From contig OZ022501.1 of NCBI GenBank assembly GCA_963989385.1, positions 96,270,979 through 96,334,978 of the forward strand: a stretch of 64,000 nucleotides of DNA, read 5' to 3'. The notes beneath the pieces are model-generated. The model searched no databases and had not been told where the DNA came from. It saw only the letters and a program-made list of their open reading frames with translations. The position numbers and the translations under genes are program-made. The DNA comes from Ctena decussata. Taxonomy: Eukaryota > Mollusca > Bivalvia > Lucinida > Lucinidae. This document shows positions 11,140 to 23,149 of this stretch, in pieces; the first letter of the stretch is position 1; each line of letters opens with the position of its first letter.

Positions 11140-11250
11140 AGGCTATAAACTTCGCAAGCAAAGTCTGCTAAGTCCATTTGCTTCTTATTTTGTTTATTAC
11201 GTAAGGAACGAAGTGGACTTAGTACACTTGGCTTGCGAAGATGACAGGCT
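11140..11250. repeat. Small inverted repeat with arms of about 40 bp
   Basis: CTTCGCAAGC...CTAAGTCCA at about 11,149-11,180 pairs with TGGACTTAG...GCTTGCGAAG at about 11,213-11,241, with a few mismatches. It is a MITE-like hairpin; no target duplication was seen. Confidence 0.6.
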
Positions 11251-12570
11251 GTATGATCATACATGAAGATCAGGAGTTGGGCTGTAGATGTACTAAGATA
11301 GCATGTGCGAATAGCGAAGACTAAGATAAGTATGCGCATTCCTTTCATCCCTATCTATGTTTATGGCAAACCACAACGCTATGTTCTTTATTTCGTTATT
11401 GAAAAAGCAAAACTTATTGAAAGTAAGATCAAACATGACTCAGGTCAGTCTGTGCATCCTTGCAGTCGCTCTGGTAAATTTAAATAGTAAATGATTGGCG
11501 TTGCCAGAAAAGATATCTGATTAGTCGTGGGTGAAGTGCCGGCTTGCTGATCTAGCGGCCCCGAGCTCGATTGTCGGAGGCGTTCTCAATCGTAAACCGG
11601 GTTCCATTGCACAGAGCCTTTCATTATTGCCCGCCCATCGTCCTGATATGATTAAAAAACTGCTGAAATGGACGTAAAATCGCAAGTCTTTTTTTATCAA
11701 CGTTGTACAAGGACAGGTAATACGATAGGCTCGTGCGTCTATTGTTGTCCAGTTGTTGCATAACTTTACACTGTTTTTGCAAGTTTGTTACCGGTGAGTG
11801 AGCAGCGTGTTTGTCCTGTGCCCCTTTTTGTACAATAGAAAAGTCTAGGGGAAGGTACAAAGATAACTCCGCCCTGACATTTGGTATAATATGTATCAGA
11901 ATGTCGGAAGCATTGTCGGAACCTTACATCTTACAATGATTTTACACATTCTAATAAGTCTGGGTATTATAAGAAATTTCTTCTTTTTGAAAAACAGGTA
12001 TCTACATACTGTGCAAAAAACCTTAAAATATTATTATCTTCCTGTATTAATAACCATATCGCTTTATCATTTAGGCTTAAATTACGAAAACCTTCATTGT
12101 TTAAAATTACATTCTTGAACAAATTTTCTCTTTCTTTTTCAAATAATTTACATGAAATTCATCCTTTTCGAACAAGCCCAAAGCTCTCCACAAGCAAGCA
12201 ATACGCCCGGCTAGCGCTCGAGACACGACCAGGACACATCATAGAAACGTTTTGACATTTGGCTATGCAAAATTGTGCATCACAATCTTAGTGTACACTA
12301 CCCGTTCACCCAGAACACGCCCTGTAATCGTTTTGCACACGTTTAACATAAGTTTGAAAAGACAGGACAAGCTCTGTACGCCCAAGAAGTCTAAAAGGTC
12401 CCAGAGTGTTGGGAGTTTTTTGTTTGTTTTTTTTTTTTTGACAAAACGCCCTGCGCACGCATGGGTCGTACACCTAAATGTGACATTCTCATAATTAAGG
12501 TATATCTGCTTGGTTAAAGCCCAACATAAGAATAGTCTGAGAATATACCCATTTCGCTTTTAAAATGTAA
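11251..12570. other. Unassigned DNA
   Basis: Nothing recognised beyond a T-run near 12,420. Short open frames look random. Confidence 0.4.
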
Positions 12571-12574
12571 GTTG

Positions 12575-12805
12575 GTCGGTTGGTTGTTTTGGGTTTAACG
12601 GCTCTTTGAGACAGTAGTTCAATCTATATCGAGCCGTCTGCCAGAAAGAGGGAGAAAGAAAAGAGACGTGATAGGAGAGAGAAATAAACGTCCAAACAAC
12701 CCACACACGCACCTACTGCAAGCACAGTAGGCCCTTGCCCTACTATTATGCAAATTATTATGGCGCCCCGACACTGGCGCACAATCGCCCGACCACAACC
12801 TCCCG
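12575..12805 (-). mobile_element. SINE type B, truncated
   Basis: Reverse complement of the type B body and tail: the tail end is at 12,585-12,645 (GGGTTTAACGGCTCTTTGAG) and the CTACTGCAAGCACAGTAGG stretch at about 12,713. The tRNA-like head is not recognisable. Confidence 0.75.
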
Positions 12806-12963
12806 CTTTTAAATGGAAGTGAGAATACCTACTTTAAATGACCGGACTAGCCTGCATTTGTATGTAGGTCTGGTATGATAAGTTTGCGTGCACCTTTCAA
12901 CAAACGCCAGATAACCATACTGGTAACATAATACATGTAATACAGAAAATGCAGAAATACTGT

Positions 12964-13040
12964 GTACATTGTATAATTTAAAATTTCAAATCAAATTTTA
13001 AATTATACAATATAATCAAATTTTGAATTATACAATGTAC
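12964..13040. repeat. A/T-rich nested palindrome
   Basis: 12,964-12,986 is reverse-complementary to 13,018-13,040 with one mismatch over 23 bp. A third related arm at 12,993-13,011 allows an alternative, tighter hairpin. Confidence 0.85.
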
Positions 13041-14421
13041 AAAGTAGGGAAATTATTAACCGTTTTGGCCCTCAATATTGGACAAAATATAAATGCATGG
13101 GACAACATTGTAGACCCAGATCAGACCGCTTCGCTCAGGGTTGGCACTTTTTGCCACGCTACCCGCAAGATTGTGGCTAGAAACAGATCTACGGCTATAT
13201 GCATAGCTGGGTGCGTTGTCCTGATATTTAGGATAATTACGGTATATTCAATGTCGTTCATATATCTTATACAGGATAGGACTACAAAATGTGACAAGAA
13301 AACAATACAAATACTTCGTAAAAAGAGAAAACGGGCATTAGGTGATTATTCTGTATGTTCAGTCGAAGTCAGATTCTCTTTATCTGTTATTCAGTCCTCA
13401 TGTGAGTTTATAGGATAAAGAGCTAGAAATTTGATCAGTCTGAGCAGGTGCTACACCGGTAAGTTTTGAATTGACCCCTTGGTTTAGAGGTGGGGCTTGG
13501 ATTTAAACCTATTGTCACAAACAACACCCTATGGCATGTGGTTTCAAAAATCACTCTAACCCACCCACACTCAGATTCAATATAGAAACAATGAAGACTC
13601 AGTTCAAACTGACAAATGTACATGTTGATATTATTTTTTTCTGGCTGCATTTGTTAGTCGTAAGGCCCCCGTTCAGTTGCACAACATAGACACGAGGGTT
13701 GTCCAAAAAGCGAACAAGTCGTTAACTAATTCATCTTTGCAACACGTTAGAGAATAGCAAGTATTGATTCAGGAAGCAAATAGTTTTGATTCATTGTGCG
13801 TCTGTCGCACTAAATTCGGTATAGTTTACAATTCAAAGCTGGAACCGTCCCTTCCGGGGTTCCGTAGAAATTCAAAATATTTTTCTGCTTGTGTGCATTT
13901 AGATTTATGTAATTTCGTTGATATTCCTCCGAGCTTAAAAAATCAAATTGACGTGGATGTCAGAATATTGCGCGTTTGTCTACGGAACCTCGGATATTGG
14001 TCTTAAGGTAGACGAATACTGAATGGAAATATTGGCGTGCATTCAAACCATTATACCATCTAAATAACCCAAAGAGCTATAAAACATTTTGATAAGAAAA
14101 AAAATTCTACCGTTTTGTTTTCCTAAAAAACAATATTTTGTATTTCCACATACTTTTTTTTCACACATTTTCCATTAAAATTCATATCTCTAGCACATGA
14201 ACGCACTTTCATTTCAGCAAATCATATAATCTGTAATACAGGATATTTGAAACAAACTACTAACAAAATATTGCAGTTATCTTGTTAATAAGTGTATTTT
14301 TACATTCTTTGAAAAAATGCAAGAACATTGAATTTCAGGAAAAACGTCATGAAAAGTATATTCAATCGATGGGGCATGCTTATGCATATTAGTAAAACTT
14401 ACAATTGTACGTTAAAGAATA

Positions 14422-14452
<31 letters not shown>

Positions 14453-14892
14453 CATTTCACCGTTTCGTTTTCTAGAAAAACAATGTTTAAGTTCAAAAAT
14501 ATCCCCAAAACGGACTGCCCAAATTCTGCACCTGCTGCAAGCACAGCCGGACCTTGCCCTACTATATTTTTCCTGTTCTTCGGTTCTACCATAGTGTAAT
14601 GTCGACAAATATGCGCAGATGGAATGGCAACTGTGAAGATCTTGATCATTCTGGTTGCTAAGGAACAGTCTGATCTTGGTTTCCACTGTTTATACAGACC
14701 CATGTGCCCGAAAACTTAGGATCTTTACGGTAGACATTGTTTAGTGTGTGTTATAACTGAATATACCCCTCAGTTAATCGATTTCATCATGAACAATAAC
14801 AGAGTTGTTCCGTATACGCCCACCTTAAATTGTGAAAATACATGTCGGGCAGTGGCCGGGTCCAATATATGACGTTCGAACATGAGCTTGTT
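13041..14892. other. Mostly unassigned DNA, possible mariner 5' end
   Basis: CACGAGGGTTGTCCAAAAAG at 13,691-13,710 resembles a mariner terminal repeat (see 16.2 kb). A run of about 24 A lies near 14,429. A short piece of SINE B (CTGCAAGCACAGCCGGACC) is at about 14,535. No gene is recognised. Confidence 0.4.
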
Positions 14893-15304
14893 CATCAGAT
14901 ATTATACAATTATTGATCTTTGTTGAGGTGCATATGCAGTTTTATTGACCTGCAAACAACATATTGACGGACGCGAAGCGGAGGTCAATATTTTATGCTT
15001 GCAGGTCAATACAACTGCATATTCACCGAAATAAAGGTCAACAATTGTTTTATTATATGACTATTCTAAATACAGTTTCCTTTGATATTAATGACGGTAC
15101 TACATGGTATAATCTCGCAACGTTACGCCATTAACATTAACGTACATCAGACGTTACGTCACGAAAATACGATGACGTCAGCGTTAAAGTAATATTCACT
15201 GACCTGCCGGTGAATATCGCAAAATATTGACCGGCACGTGACGTCAAATCAGCCAATGAAATTGTGTGTTACATCTTTGTCATATAATAAAAATGGGATA
15301 TTAT
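14893..15304. repeat. Foldback repeat of about 410 bp
   Basis: The left half ATACAATTATTGATC...GTGCATATGCAGTTTTATTG...ACCTGCAA (14,902-14,955) pairs with CTTGCAGGT...CAACTGCATATTCACC...CAACAATTGTTTTAT (14,999-15,052). The loop has its own arms (ATATTGAC / GTCAATAT) around GGACGCGAAGCGGAGG. ATATTATACAATTA on the left and TCATATAATAAAA on the right look like worn terminal repeats. No protein is encoded. Confidence 0.65.
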
Positions 15305-15368
15305 CTAGACCCTGAAAAAAGTTCGAATATTTTGTGAGAAACAACAATGAACATGCTGCCTATAGTTT

Positions 15369-15461
15369 CAGTCCTTGGAATATTATACAATTATTGACCT
15401 TTGTTGAGGTGAATATGCAGTTTTATTGACCTGCAAACATCATATTGACCGACGCGAGGTC
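15369..15461 (+). repeat. Truncated second copy of the 14.9-kb foldback repeat
   Basis: 15,378-15,461 repeats the left arm of the foldback (ATTATACAATTATTGACC, GTGAATATGCAGTTTTATTG, GACGCGAGGTC) and then stops. Confidence 0.75.
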
Positions 15462-15584
15462 AAGGTCACTAAAATCTAATCAGCTATTAAACATTTCCTG
15501 ATGATATATTGATATAAGTTTGGTGAAATTCCATCAACTGGTTCAGGAGATATAGTAGATACAAGAAATTATCATCTAAGTCCT

Positions 15585-15857
15585 GTCGGGCCGCGTAGCG
15601 CAATCGGTAGGGCACCTGACATATAAGTCAGAGGTCCTGGGTTCGAAACCCGGTCTGGCCACATACTTTCGTTTCTCCTTCCGCTGCTTCAAGAAGGGCA
15701 GTTGTCAGCTACTGGCGAAAGTATGTGCACTTAGTACTGGTTAACCGCTTAGGAGGTCTAAGCCTGCCCAGGAATAGTGTGGTTAGGTTAACTGACCGTC
15801 CCAACATGACCATAGCTGTTTACCGTGGCCGTTAAGCAGTAAATCAATCAAACAATC
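15585..15857 (+). mobile_element. SINE type A with 15-bp target duplication
   Basis: TATCATCTAAGTCCT occurs at 15,570-15,584 and 15,858-15,872, perfectly. Between them lie the tRNA-like head (CCGCGTAGCGCAATCGG, GGGTTCGAAACCC), the CTCCTTCCGCTGCTTC body and a short AAATCAATCAAACAA tail. It is inserted in a repeat module that also occurs at 38.1-38.3 kb. Confidence 0.93.
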
Positions 15858-15872
15858 TATCATCTAAGTCCT

Positions 15873-16025
15873 CCAGTGACCTTGAAAATGAGGTCAAGTC
15901 ACCAAAAGCTATAAGCAGCTCTTAAACTTGTCCCAATGATGTATCCATACAAGTGAAATTCCATTCATTGGTTCAAGAAATATCGCGCACATAAGAATCT
16001 GTCACGCCAACGCCGACGACCGGGA
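15873..16025 (-). repeat. Module shared with 38,090-38,290
   Basis: The stretch with GAGGTCAAGTCACC, CTTGTCCCAATGATG, CCAACGCCGACG and GGGATCC matches the reverse complement of 38,090-38,290. It looks like a core unit of another dispersed repeat family. The SINE at 15,585 splits this copy. A run of C follows at about 16,045. Confidence 0.55.
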
Positions 16026-16139
16026 TCCGCACTGAAAACAATATGCCCCCCCCCCCCCTCACCTTTAAAACAGTCATAAAACCCAAATAAGCCTTAATAT
16101 TGAAAGAAATGTGTCCATGCAATTTTTCTTTTTCGGGTC

Positions 16140-16729
16140 TTGCAGAGAGATTTGATGAAGGATCCCTCCCCTCCCCCGGAAGAGGCGATCAGCCATGGCG
16201 GATGATTTAGAGAACCTCATATTCACCATGATAATGCCCCGTCACATACAGCTGCATCTACCGACCTGAAACTGGCCCTTCTTGGTTTCCAAACTACTAA
16301 TATTCGCCGGACCTCGCACCTCTAGACTTTGCATTCTTTCCAACACTTTAAAAGGAACATTTACGCGGACGAAGATTTGAGGAAAAGCATGATATTACGA
16401 ATGCACGTTGTTATCATTTAATAGATCAATTAGTCTAAAATGGTTTTCAGACGTGTTCACCGACTGGGTCAAACGGCAAGAGAAGTATATTCAGCATCAC
16501 GGACACTATTTCGAAAAGCAATAATTCCATGACGTCGCCGAAGTGTGGCAGGCACAACAGGAAGATATTCAAACGGCCATAAAATTGTTAATATTTTCGT
16601 CTTGGACATAAACATCGACACTGTATCGGCGAAATGCCATACAGAATATATATTATGTTGTTACTCCGTTTCGTTCTTGGTTGCATTCATAAATTAGCAA
16701 TTATAAGCTATTTTGGGACAACCCTCGTA
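16140..16729 (+). pseudogene. Mariner-type transposase C-terminal remnant and 3' terminal repeat
   Basis: HDNAPSHTA is read at 16,227 (second catalytic aspartate region), then after a frameshift SPDLAPLDFAFFP, the region of the third aspartate, and near the end a degraded tail finishing GHYFEKQ-stop at 16,501-16,524. These are hallmarks of mariner D,D34-37D transposases. The inverted end TTTTGGGACAACCCTCGTA at 16,711-16,729 mirrors the ACGAGGGTTGTCC at 13,692. If the two are partners, the element carries over 1.5 kb of insertions. The N-terminal half was not recognised. Frameshifts make it dead. Confidence 0.7.
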
Positions 16730-16799
16730 TCGGTGACTTTTTACCAATAAATGCACCACCTCTCCTTTTGTGGCTGTACAAACGAGAGATCTGATAACT

Positions 16800-16945
16800 A
16801 AACAGTTAAACAGTTCTTCCTGGTACATTTAAACTTTATTTGTGTGGGGACTGAACAGTTATTCCTGGTACGTTTAAATTTTAACTGGTGTGGGGACTCA
16901 ACAGTTTTTCCTGGTACGTTTAAACTTTAATTGGTGTGGGAATAG
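16800..16945 (+). repeat. Three tandem units of about 48 bp
   Basis: Each unit reads AACAGTT.TTCCTGGTAC followed by GTTTAAACTTTA.TTGGTGTGGGGAC variants. It lies just outside the mariner 3' end. Confidence 0.85.
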
Positions 16946-18520
16946 CTTATTTGTTAAATGAATTCCAAATATTGTAAGAACAATATTCTCGATTATTCTC
17001 CCGACTTTAAGGGATTATAACAACGCTGATGTAGAATGCTAAAGCGTGTTAACGAGTTATAGCGATGTAGCAAAAAATTTAATGAGTTATATAAATACTG
17101 ACGAATGTTACATTATAAGAGTAATGAGGACACTGCCAAGTAACATCGAGTAATAATGATGCCGCCGTGTGCTAATAAAAAGTCTAAGAAAGCGTTAACA
17201 TTCTCCCAGTTTGGTGTATGGCTAGCCGCGTCGTTTGTAAATATAATAAAATGTGTTAATCTTTGTTGCTTACGTTGCGGTGTTCGAAATTGCATTTTGA
17301 TAACGTCGGGTCTGTCGACGTCCGCCTCGAAACACAGTCTTTAAGGAAATGTCTCAATAATATTGCATTCCCATTCTGTGCAACATTAGAATCGAAATAA
17401 TTTTTCCTTACTAGTGAATTATCGCTGAGTAAACTGTCGCGAATTAATACGTCCAATAGACGTTCTGAAAGACATGCTGGGGAGTGGGACAAATGCTGTG
17501 TATGTATTGAAAACACTACATGATACAAAACACTATACAAAGACAGTTTGTCGTATAGCATTACAATGCTTTTTATTATTCCGCAGTAATATTTCATATT
17601 TAAAATATTCTTCGTGTTGGTCAGTCAAGTTATAATATCGTTGCAATACAAATAAATCTTTGTCAACTTCCAGTCCATCGCTTCCTACATTATCCATACA
17701 AAAGTTAGAAGGGTGACACTTGTGGATTTATTCGTTACAAAGCAATGGGCATTTCTATATCGTTAGTGAAATGGAGGATTACGTCATTTTTGAAAAAGCT
17801 TGTAGCCGCTTCATTATTTGCATTATTCTAACTTTATTATCAGGTTATATTTGACACGTGCAAACACTCCAGCTCACAAGATTTCGAATGTTGACACACT
17901 TCTTTTAAATACAAAATCATTTTAACTTTAGGAGAAAGGGGGAGTTTGCTGCTTAATAACATGCGGATAATACAAATTCACGGGGAACAGTTTGGAACCT
18001 AGATTAATAATTTCCGCGATATTTACAGGAAGCCGTGAGACTGCATTTTTCTCTTAACAGATTTCTGACGATGCTGATTTCTAGATGCGCAAGCTGATCT
18101 GCATCGCTAGTCAGTATGTCAGCTGAAGCACGAAATTTATCGCCTGATAATATATTCACAAAAATTATGACTGGGTGACAGTTTTTTTGGTTATGCGACA
18201 CAACATTCATAAATCATGCTGGGATTTGGGTACAAATCTTTTGATTTCAACGTTCTTGAAATTCCAAAGGATCTTCGGTAGAAACTTGGCATTTAACAGT
18301 ACAGCCATCTCATCTCTTCCTAAGAATATTTGTAAGTGTTCATTTTATCTTTTAGCACCTGTATTCAACGCTGTTGAGGTGGTGGTAGGTGGTAAATTCA
18401 AAATTCTGTAAAAAAAAAAACCAACTTGATAATGTTATATTTCTCTCAGGAAGTTAGCAGACTTCTTACTGGCATTGTTCTCTACAGTTTAGAATACAAT
18501 AACGAATGACACGAAATGAA
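16946..18520. other. Unassigned DNA
   Basis: No gene, array or known element recognised. The opposing open frames at 17.1-17.6 kb show no domain. Confidence 0.4.
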
Positions 18521-18526
18521 ATAGGG

Positions 18527-18612
18527 CTTAATTAGCCGAAACTACGTAGTCTTGCCCATGTTCCTTCTTCTAAATATAATCTCTGCTCTCGAAGGAACTC
18601 TTTAAGATTTTA
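18527..18612 (+). repeat. Dispersed 85-bp motif (AGCCGAAACTACGTAGTC...)
   Basis: The block TAGCCGAAACTACGTAGTC, CCCATGTTCCTTCTTC, CTCTGCTCTCGAAGGAAC recurs at 41,760, 42,130, 24,160 and inverted at 23,460-23,540. In the palindrome it is embedded in a SINE A body, so it may itself be a small inserted element. Confidence 0.7.
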
Positions 18613-18956
18613 TTTATTTAAGAAAATTTCAAAGGTTTATTTGCGGCACAAAAATCAAAAAAATATCATCATTATCTAAAATATAATTACAGCTGAAGGT
18701 ACTTCAATGCCTTCGTCTCAATCATTTATTATTATCAATTTGCACATATGAAAAAGGAGTACCCTGTTTTCAAACGTTTTACCATGTATTAGGTGCGTGC
18801 AATAACATTGTCTTGAATCAAAGGTGGAACTGATGTGTCTTATCCATATTCCTGTATGACACCAAAGTTATATAAAAGAACACAGGCCTTTGAGATTGCT
18901 ACCGAAATTTACTAAACATTTCAATTAAGACCACGTAGTTAAGGATGCTGGCAGAA

Positions 18957-20440
18957 AATCTGAGTAGTCCTTGGGGTATATGACGAACTTCTGGCCATGT
19001 TCAAGAAAAGGAAACTAAGATTACTTGGCTACATCTCAAGGACATCTGGCTCTATGGTGTACCAAATGGGTCAAAAGCGACGGTACCGTTCGAACGCTAT
19101 TTTTTACCGTTCGAACGCTATTTTTTACCGTTTGAACGCTAATTTTTAACGTTCGAACGCTAAGTTTTACCGTTCCAACGATTTTTACCGTTCGAACGGT
19201 TTTACCGTTCCAACGATTTTTACAGTTCGAACGGTAAATTTAGCGTTCGAACGGTAAAAATAGCGTTGGAACGGTAAAAATTAGCGTTCGACCGGTATTT
19301 TGTAAAGACCCTTTCAAAGTAACGTTGCACCGGTATCTCGTAAATTGTATAAGCCAACCAAATTCAGTGTAACATGTCCATATTTACTGCGGACCTACCA
19401 AAATGGCGGCGCCCTGTTGTTAGGCATGGCAACTGGCTGTGCTTTCGAAACAAAATGCATTTTTGTTTTGCATTGAAAATTATGTTGGTGTTACCATTCG
19501 AAATCACGGAAACAAAATTTACGCGACTTATTTGGACATGATTTTTATTGTCCCCGCAGTGGCCGGGGGTTTAACATTGGGACTGTCTATCTATCTCTAT
19601 ATGATGCAAAACCCTCTTTCGAGACCCTTACCCTGGTGAGATTTTCTGTTGAATAGGATGGGGGTAAGAGCAGGGCAGTTACGATCAGCTTGTCCCCACA
19701 GGGCGGGGCTTATACCAGGGCTCTAAAAAGTAAGTAAGTAAGTAGAGACTTTAACGAGGGTGACAACTTTTAGCATAACTAGCTAATCTTCCAAAAGTGA
19801 AAACTTGTTGTTGTTGTGAAAAGTTGTTGTTGTCTATCTTTTGAAGCATTATCACGCTGCTTACAGTGCGACTATGCCAATATTGATAATGCACTTAATT
19901 GGTAGATGTAGATGTAGATGCTTATAGCCTCTGAGTGCATTATCACTATCCCCGCCCATCCCCGTAGGTGGGGGCAGTGGATACAAATGGATGTGAATTT
20001 TGTGCTTTTAAAACATTGTATTGTTTTTCATTTGTTTTTTATTTTGCACTTGCTTTTGTAAGACGGTCGTTGATTGGTAGTCACAAAGCTTACATTAGCG
20101 GTGCAGGGGTAAAATACAATGCCAACGAATATACCGTTGCAACGCTATTTTTACCGTTGCGACGCCAAATATATCGTTGCAACGGTAAAATATAGCGTTC
20201 GAACGCTAAAAAATGGCGTTCGAACGGTACCGTCCCTTTTCGACCCATTTTGTACACCATATGGCTCTGCAAAGACGATTCTGCAGGGCACAGGGGAAAC
20301 AAAAAGACAAAGAGATAGACAAAAGAAGAAGTTGGAACACAAAAGTTAAGAGTGGACAGGGATTGGCTTTGCTAGCACAACTAGGGCAGCTGAAAACTGG
20401 ATAAGGTGGAAAGAGACTATTTTCAATAGTAAAATACAAA
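18957..20440 (+). pseudogene. LINE reverse-transcriptase C-terminal fragment split by a foldback element
   Basis: The flanking pieces read like the end of an RTE-like LINE polyprotein: KKRKLRLLGYISRTSG before and SAKTILQG plus a Lys/Arg-rich stretch after the insertion at 19,054-20,260. The parallel copy at 20,787 is uninterrupted and shows the original joint. The 3' end is more diverged than in that copy and lacks a clear tail. Confidence 0.75.
19054..20260. mobile_element. 1.2-kb foldback element with TTCGAACG arrays
   Basis: The terminal inverted repeats begin ATGGTGTAC...AAATGGGTC and run into ACGGTACCGTTCGAACGC on both sides. The flanks are CTGGCTCT (19,046-19,053) and ATGGCTCT (20,261-20,268), an 8-bp target duplication with one mismatch. 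Both arms contain tandem variants of TTACCGTTCGAACGCTATTT in both orientations. The middle has no transposase; a 66-codon open frame at 19,439 shows no domain. Target length of 8 bp would fit hAT-like chemistry, which is inference. Confidence 0.85.
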
Positions 20441-20786
20441 CAATGCTCAGGAATTAATTTTTTAGCGCCAGGTGTGTGCAACTATGGTTACGTACCGTTG
20501 AGCCACTTGGGTAACGTCGATACGAGAATTGAACAGAACGGAATTAATTCAATCACATCTGTTACACAGAAACCTCAACAAAAACAAGATGGCGGAAGGG
20601 GCATTAGCCAAAAGAGCAGTCTGATCAGGCTCTGCTCTGCTCTGTCTGCGATCGGCACTTCTTTAGAAATTTATAAACTTGTTCAAATTTTGGCGGTTAT
20701 TCATGTCATGTTTCAATGTTTATTTAAACACCTTCAGCTGTTGACTTGTAACTTTCCCTCCATAATTTGTGAGAGGTTAGATTGCC

Positions 20787-21104
20787 AATGAGGAGGTTCG
20801 CAGGAAGATCCAAGCTGCCATTGGAGAATATGATGAACTCCTGACGCTGGTCAAGAAACGGAAACTAAGGTGGTTTGGCCACGTCTCAAGGTCTTCTGGT
20901 TTAGCAAAGACAATTCTTCAGGGCACAGTGAAAGGAAAAAGAAGAAGAGGTAGACAGAAGAAGAGGTGGGAAGACAATATCAAGGAGTGGACTGGAATGG
21001 ATTTTGCCAGCTCAACTAGGGCAGCTGAAGACAGGACAAGGTGGAAAGGGATTGTTTTGAAGTCAGCTGTGGTGCCCCAACGACCTAGTAAGGTTATGGG
21101 ATAG
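20787..21104 (+). pseudogene. LINE (RTE-like) reverse-transcriptase C-terminus with ATAGA tail
   Basis: An open frame of about 105 codons ends at the stop 21,102-21,104. It contains RKLRWFGHVSRSSG, GKRRRGRQKKRWEDNIKEWTG and VPQRPSKVMG, the usual C-terminal signature of RTE-like LINE proteins often annotated as craniofacial development protein 2-like. The stop is followed at once by four or five AGAAT/ATAGA repeats, a simple-repeat 3' tail typical of such LINEs. The copy is 5'-truncated, as expected from incomplete reverse transcription. Confidence 0.9.
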
Positions 21105-21124
21105 AATAGAATAGAATAGAATAG

Positions 21125-21298
21125 ATTGTCAACAAGGTACTTAATCTTTTTGGTAGCTTAAGATCAAAACGAAGATATAATTATGATGAAATTGCTTTGA
21201 GTATTTTTCTCCAAAACATAAGGACGGCTCATTTTCTTGCCTCTCCGTTCTGTAGAAATACCATAAAGACCTTCCTCATATTTTTGGTAATGTTTCCA

Positions 21299-21337
<39 letters not shown>

Positions 21338-21478
21338 ATTTCAGTGGCAAAAACTGCAGACCGTGATTAGTCCACTTCTCTACAGATTGTTTTCTGATCA
21401 GTGTTTACACAGTTTAATCAAAAACACTTGTCTAAGTATAAGTGTCTTAACTGTAATAAGAATAAGATAGTGGACTAG
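21125..21478. other. Spacer with a 38-nt A run
   Basis: Contains an A run at about 21,299-21,336 and otherwise no recognised feature. It borders the 4.7-kb palindrome. Confidence 0.5.
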
Positions 21479-21949
21479 TGGACTAGTACAACTAAGGCGA
21501 CTAAGACTAAAGACTAAACGCTATGCCAATAACTACCGATGGCGGATTGTCTGACAAGTTTGCGAAAACGAAATTCCCGACTTCAGAAACCTTTGGTGGC
21601 ATATATAAGGTCTCTAAGTTCGTGAACAAAGTTTTCCAGTTTCTTTCTTGAATAGTAATCAAATAATAAATCATAATCCCTTCTTTTCAAATAAAGCAAA
21701 AAAGGAAAACGAGCTAGATCCGCCACGCTTTGTTATTTATTTTACCGTGTCCAGTCACGTGTATTTCACCGTTGCGCATAGTTGTACATCTTTACTAAAA
21801 TGAGTTGTTGTTATTCATTTGTGTGATTGACATTTGGGTTGAAAATGGCTGAACAAGCCAGTGGAACAAGCATGAGTAGGATGAAAATTCGAGTGGAAAG
21901 TCCTCCGAGGGCGAGAAAGCCTTGGAGTGTTTTCTACCTCTAGTGGGTT

Positions 21950-22195
21950 GACTGGGCGGTCGGGTCGGGCGATGGTGAGGGGTAGCTTTCAGTACTGGTG
22001 CGTCCTACTTATTTGGATTATTTTGGGGCAAGGACCGGCAGTGCTTGCTATCTTGCAGTAGATACGGGAAGGGTTGTTTGGACGTTTTTTTCTCATCTGT
22101 CCTTTCTCCTTTCTCGCCTACTCTCTGGGAGACGGCTCGATATAGACTGAAATTCTATCTCAAAGGGCCGTGAAAACCTAAACGACCAAACAACT
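21950..22195 (+). mobile_element. SINE type B in palindrome arm 1
   Basis: Body GCGTCCTACTTATTTGGATT, TTGCAGTAGATACGGGAAGG and tail GATATAGACTGAAATTC. The mirror copy lies at 25,445-25,700 in the other arm, so it predates the inverted duplication. Confidence 0.8.
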
Positions 22196-22386
22196 AATTA
22201 CCTCCCGCTGTCATTGTCGTAAACAAAGAAATATTTTTTTTTTAAAAATCCTACATCTACATATAGTACCCTGGTGCAATGGTATGAGAGTCGGACCTGT
22301 ATATGGGCTCCGGCTGAAAGCAAATGTTTTTAAACATCTTAACGCGTTACAGCTCTTTATTTTCCTTCTCTCTCCTCCTCCCCCCC

Positions 22387-22417
<31 letters not shown>

Positions 22418-22546
22418 AAAAAAAAAGGAAACGAAATTACCAATGGAATGGTGTCATTAGTTTTCATCACCTCCAGAGCCTTCAATTTTTCTCATTGTTT
22501 TGCAAAATTTCGTCGCATGCGGGGCAAATCGGATATTTTGCCAATT

Positions 22547-22771
22547 CTAGTAAGCTCCTAACAGTGTAGAGCCTATATAAATATACTGCGATAGTGACCT
22601 AGCATACACATTTTTCCCCAATGCCTCCAACAACGGGTCCTTCCCAGCGGCCCCGCGGAACGAATCCATAATAGAACCGTCTGGGTGCCCGAGTCCGTCT
22701 GTAATCTGTGTCAAATTCAAAGATAGTGTGCACGTTGTTCCTGGGATCGGTATCCGACCTAGCCGCCCCAA
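22547..22771 (-). other. Open frame present in both palindrome arms, unrecognised
   Basis: A 74-codon frame begins MGRLGRIPIPGTTC. Its mirror at 24,898-25,089 (plus strand) starts identically and diverges after about 49 codons because of an indel. It has no recognised domain; presence in both arms follows from the palindrome and does not by itself show selection. Confidence 0.3.
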
Positions 22772-23149
22772 AACGTGCCTGAGTACGATCGATTGATTGG
22801 GGCCTCGGTTTAAATTATTATCTGGAATAGAAGAAGAGCGAAACGTCGAAATTTATGACTAGAACGCTCATACGAACGGCTAAGCAATGCTTTGTGTAAA
22901 GCGCTCAATAGACTTACAAGACCAGCACCACTATCCGAGGTATAGGTCCAAATGCAACATAATTGCATGTAAAACACTTCGAAGAAAGCGTCAGAATAGA
23001 ATATGACGACATTAGGACATTAGGAGAATAAGTTGCAGAGTTCTAGATGCGAGTGGGCAATGGGTGACACTTTTTGTCAGATCTGCTAATAAACCCCTCA
23101 TCCGAACCGCCTCAACGAGGCTGGATGAGGGACCACAAGCCTGTCAGTT

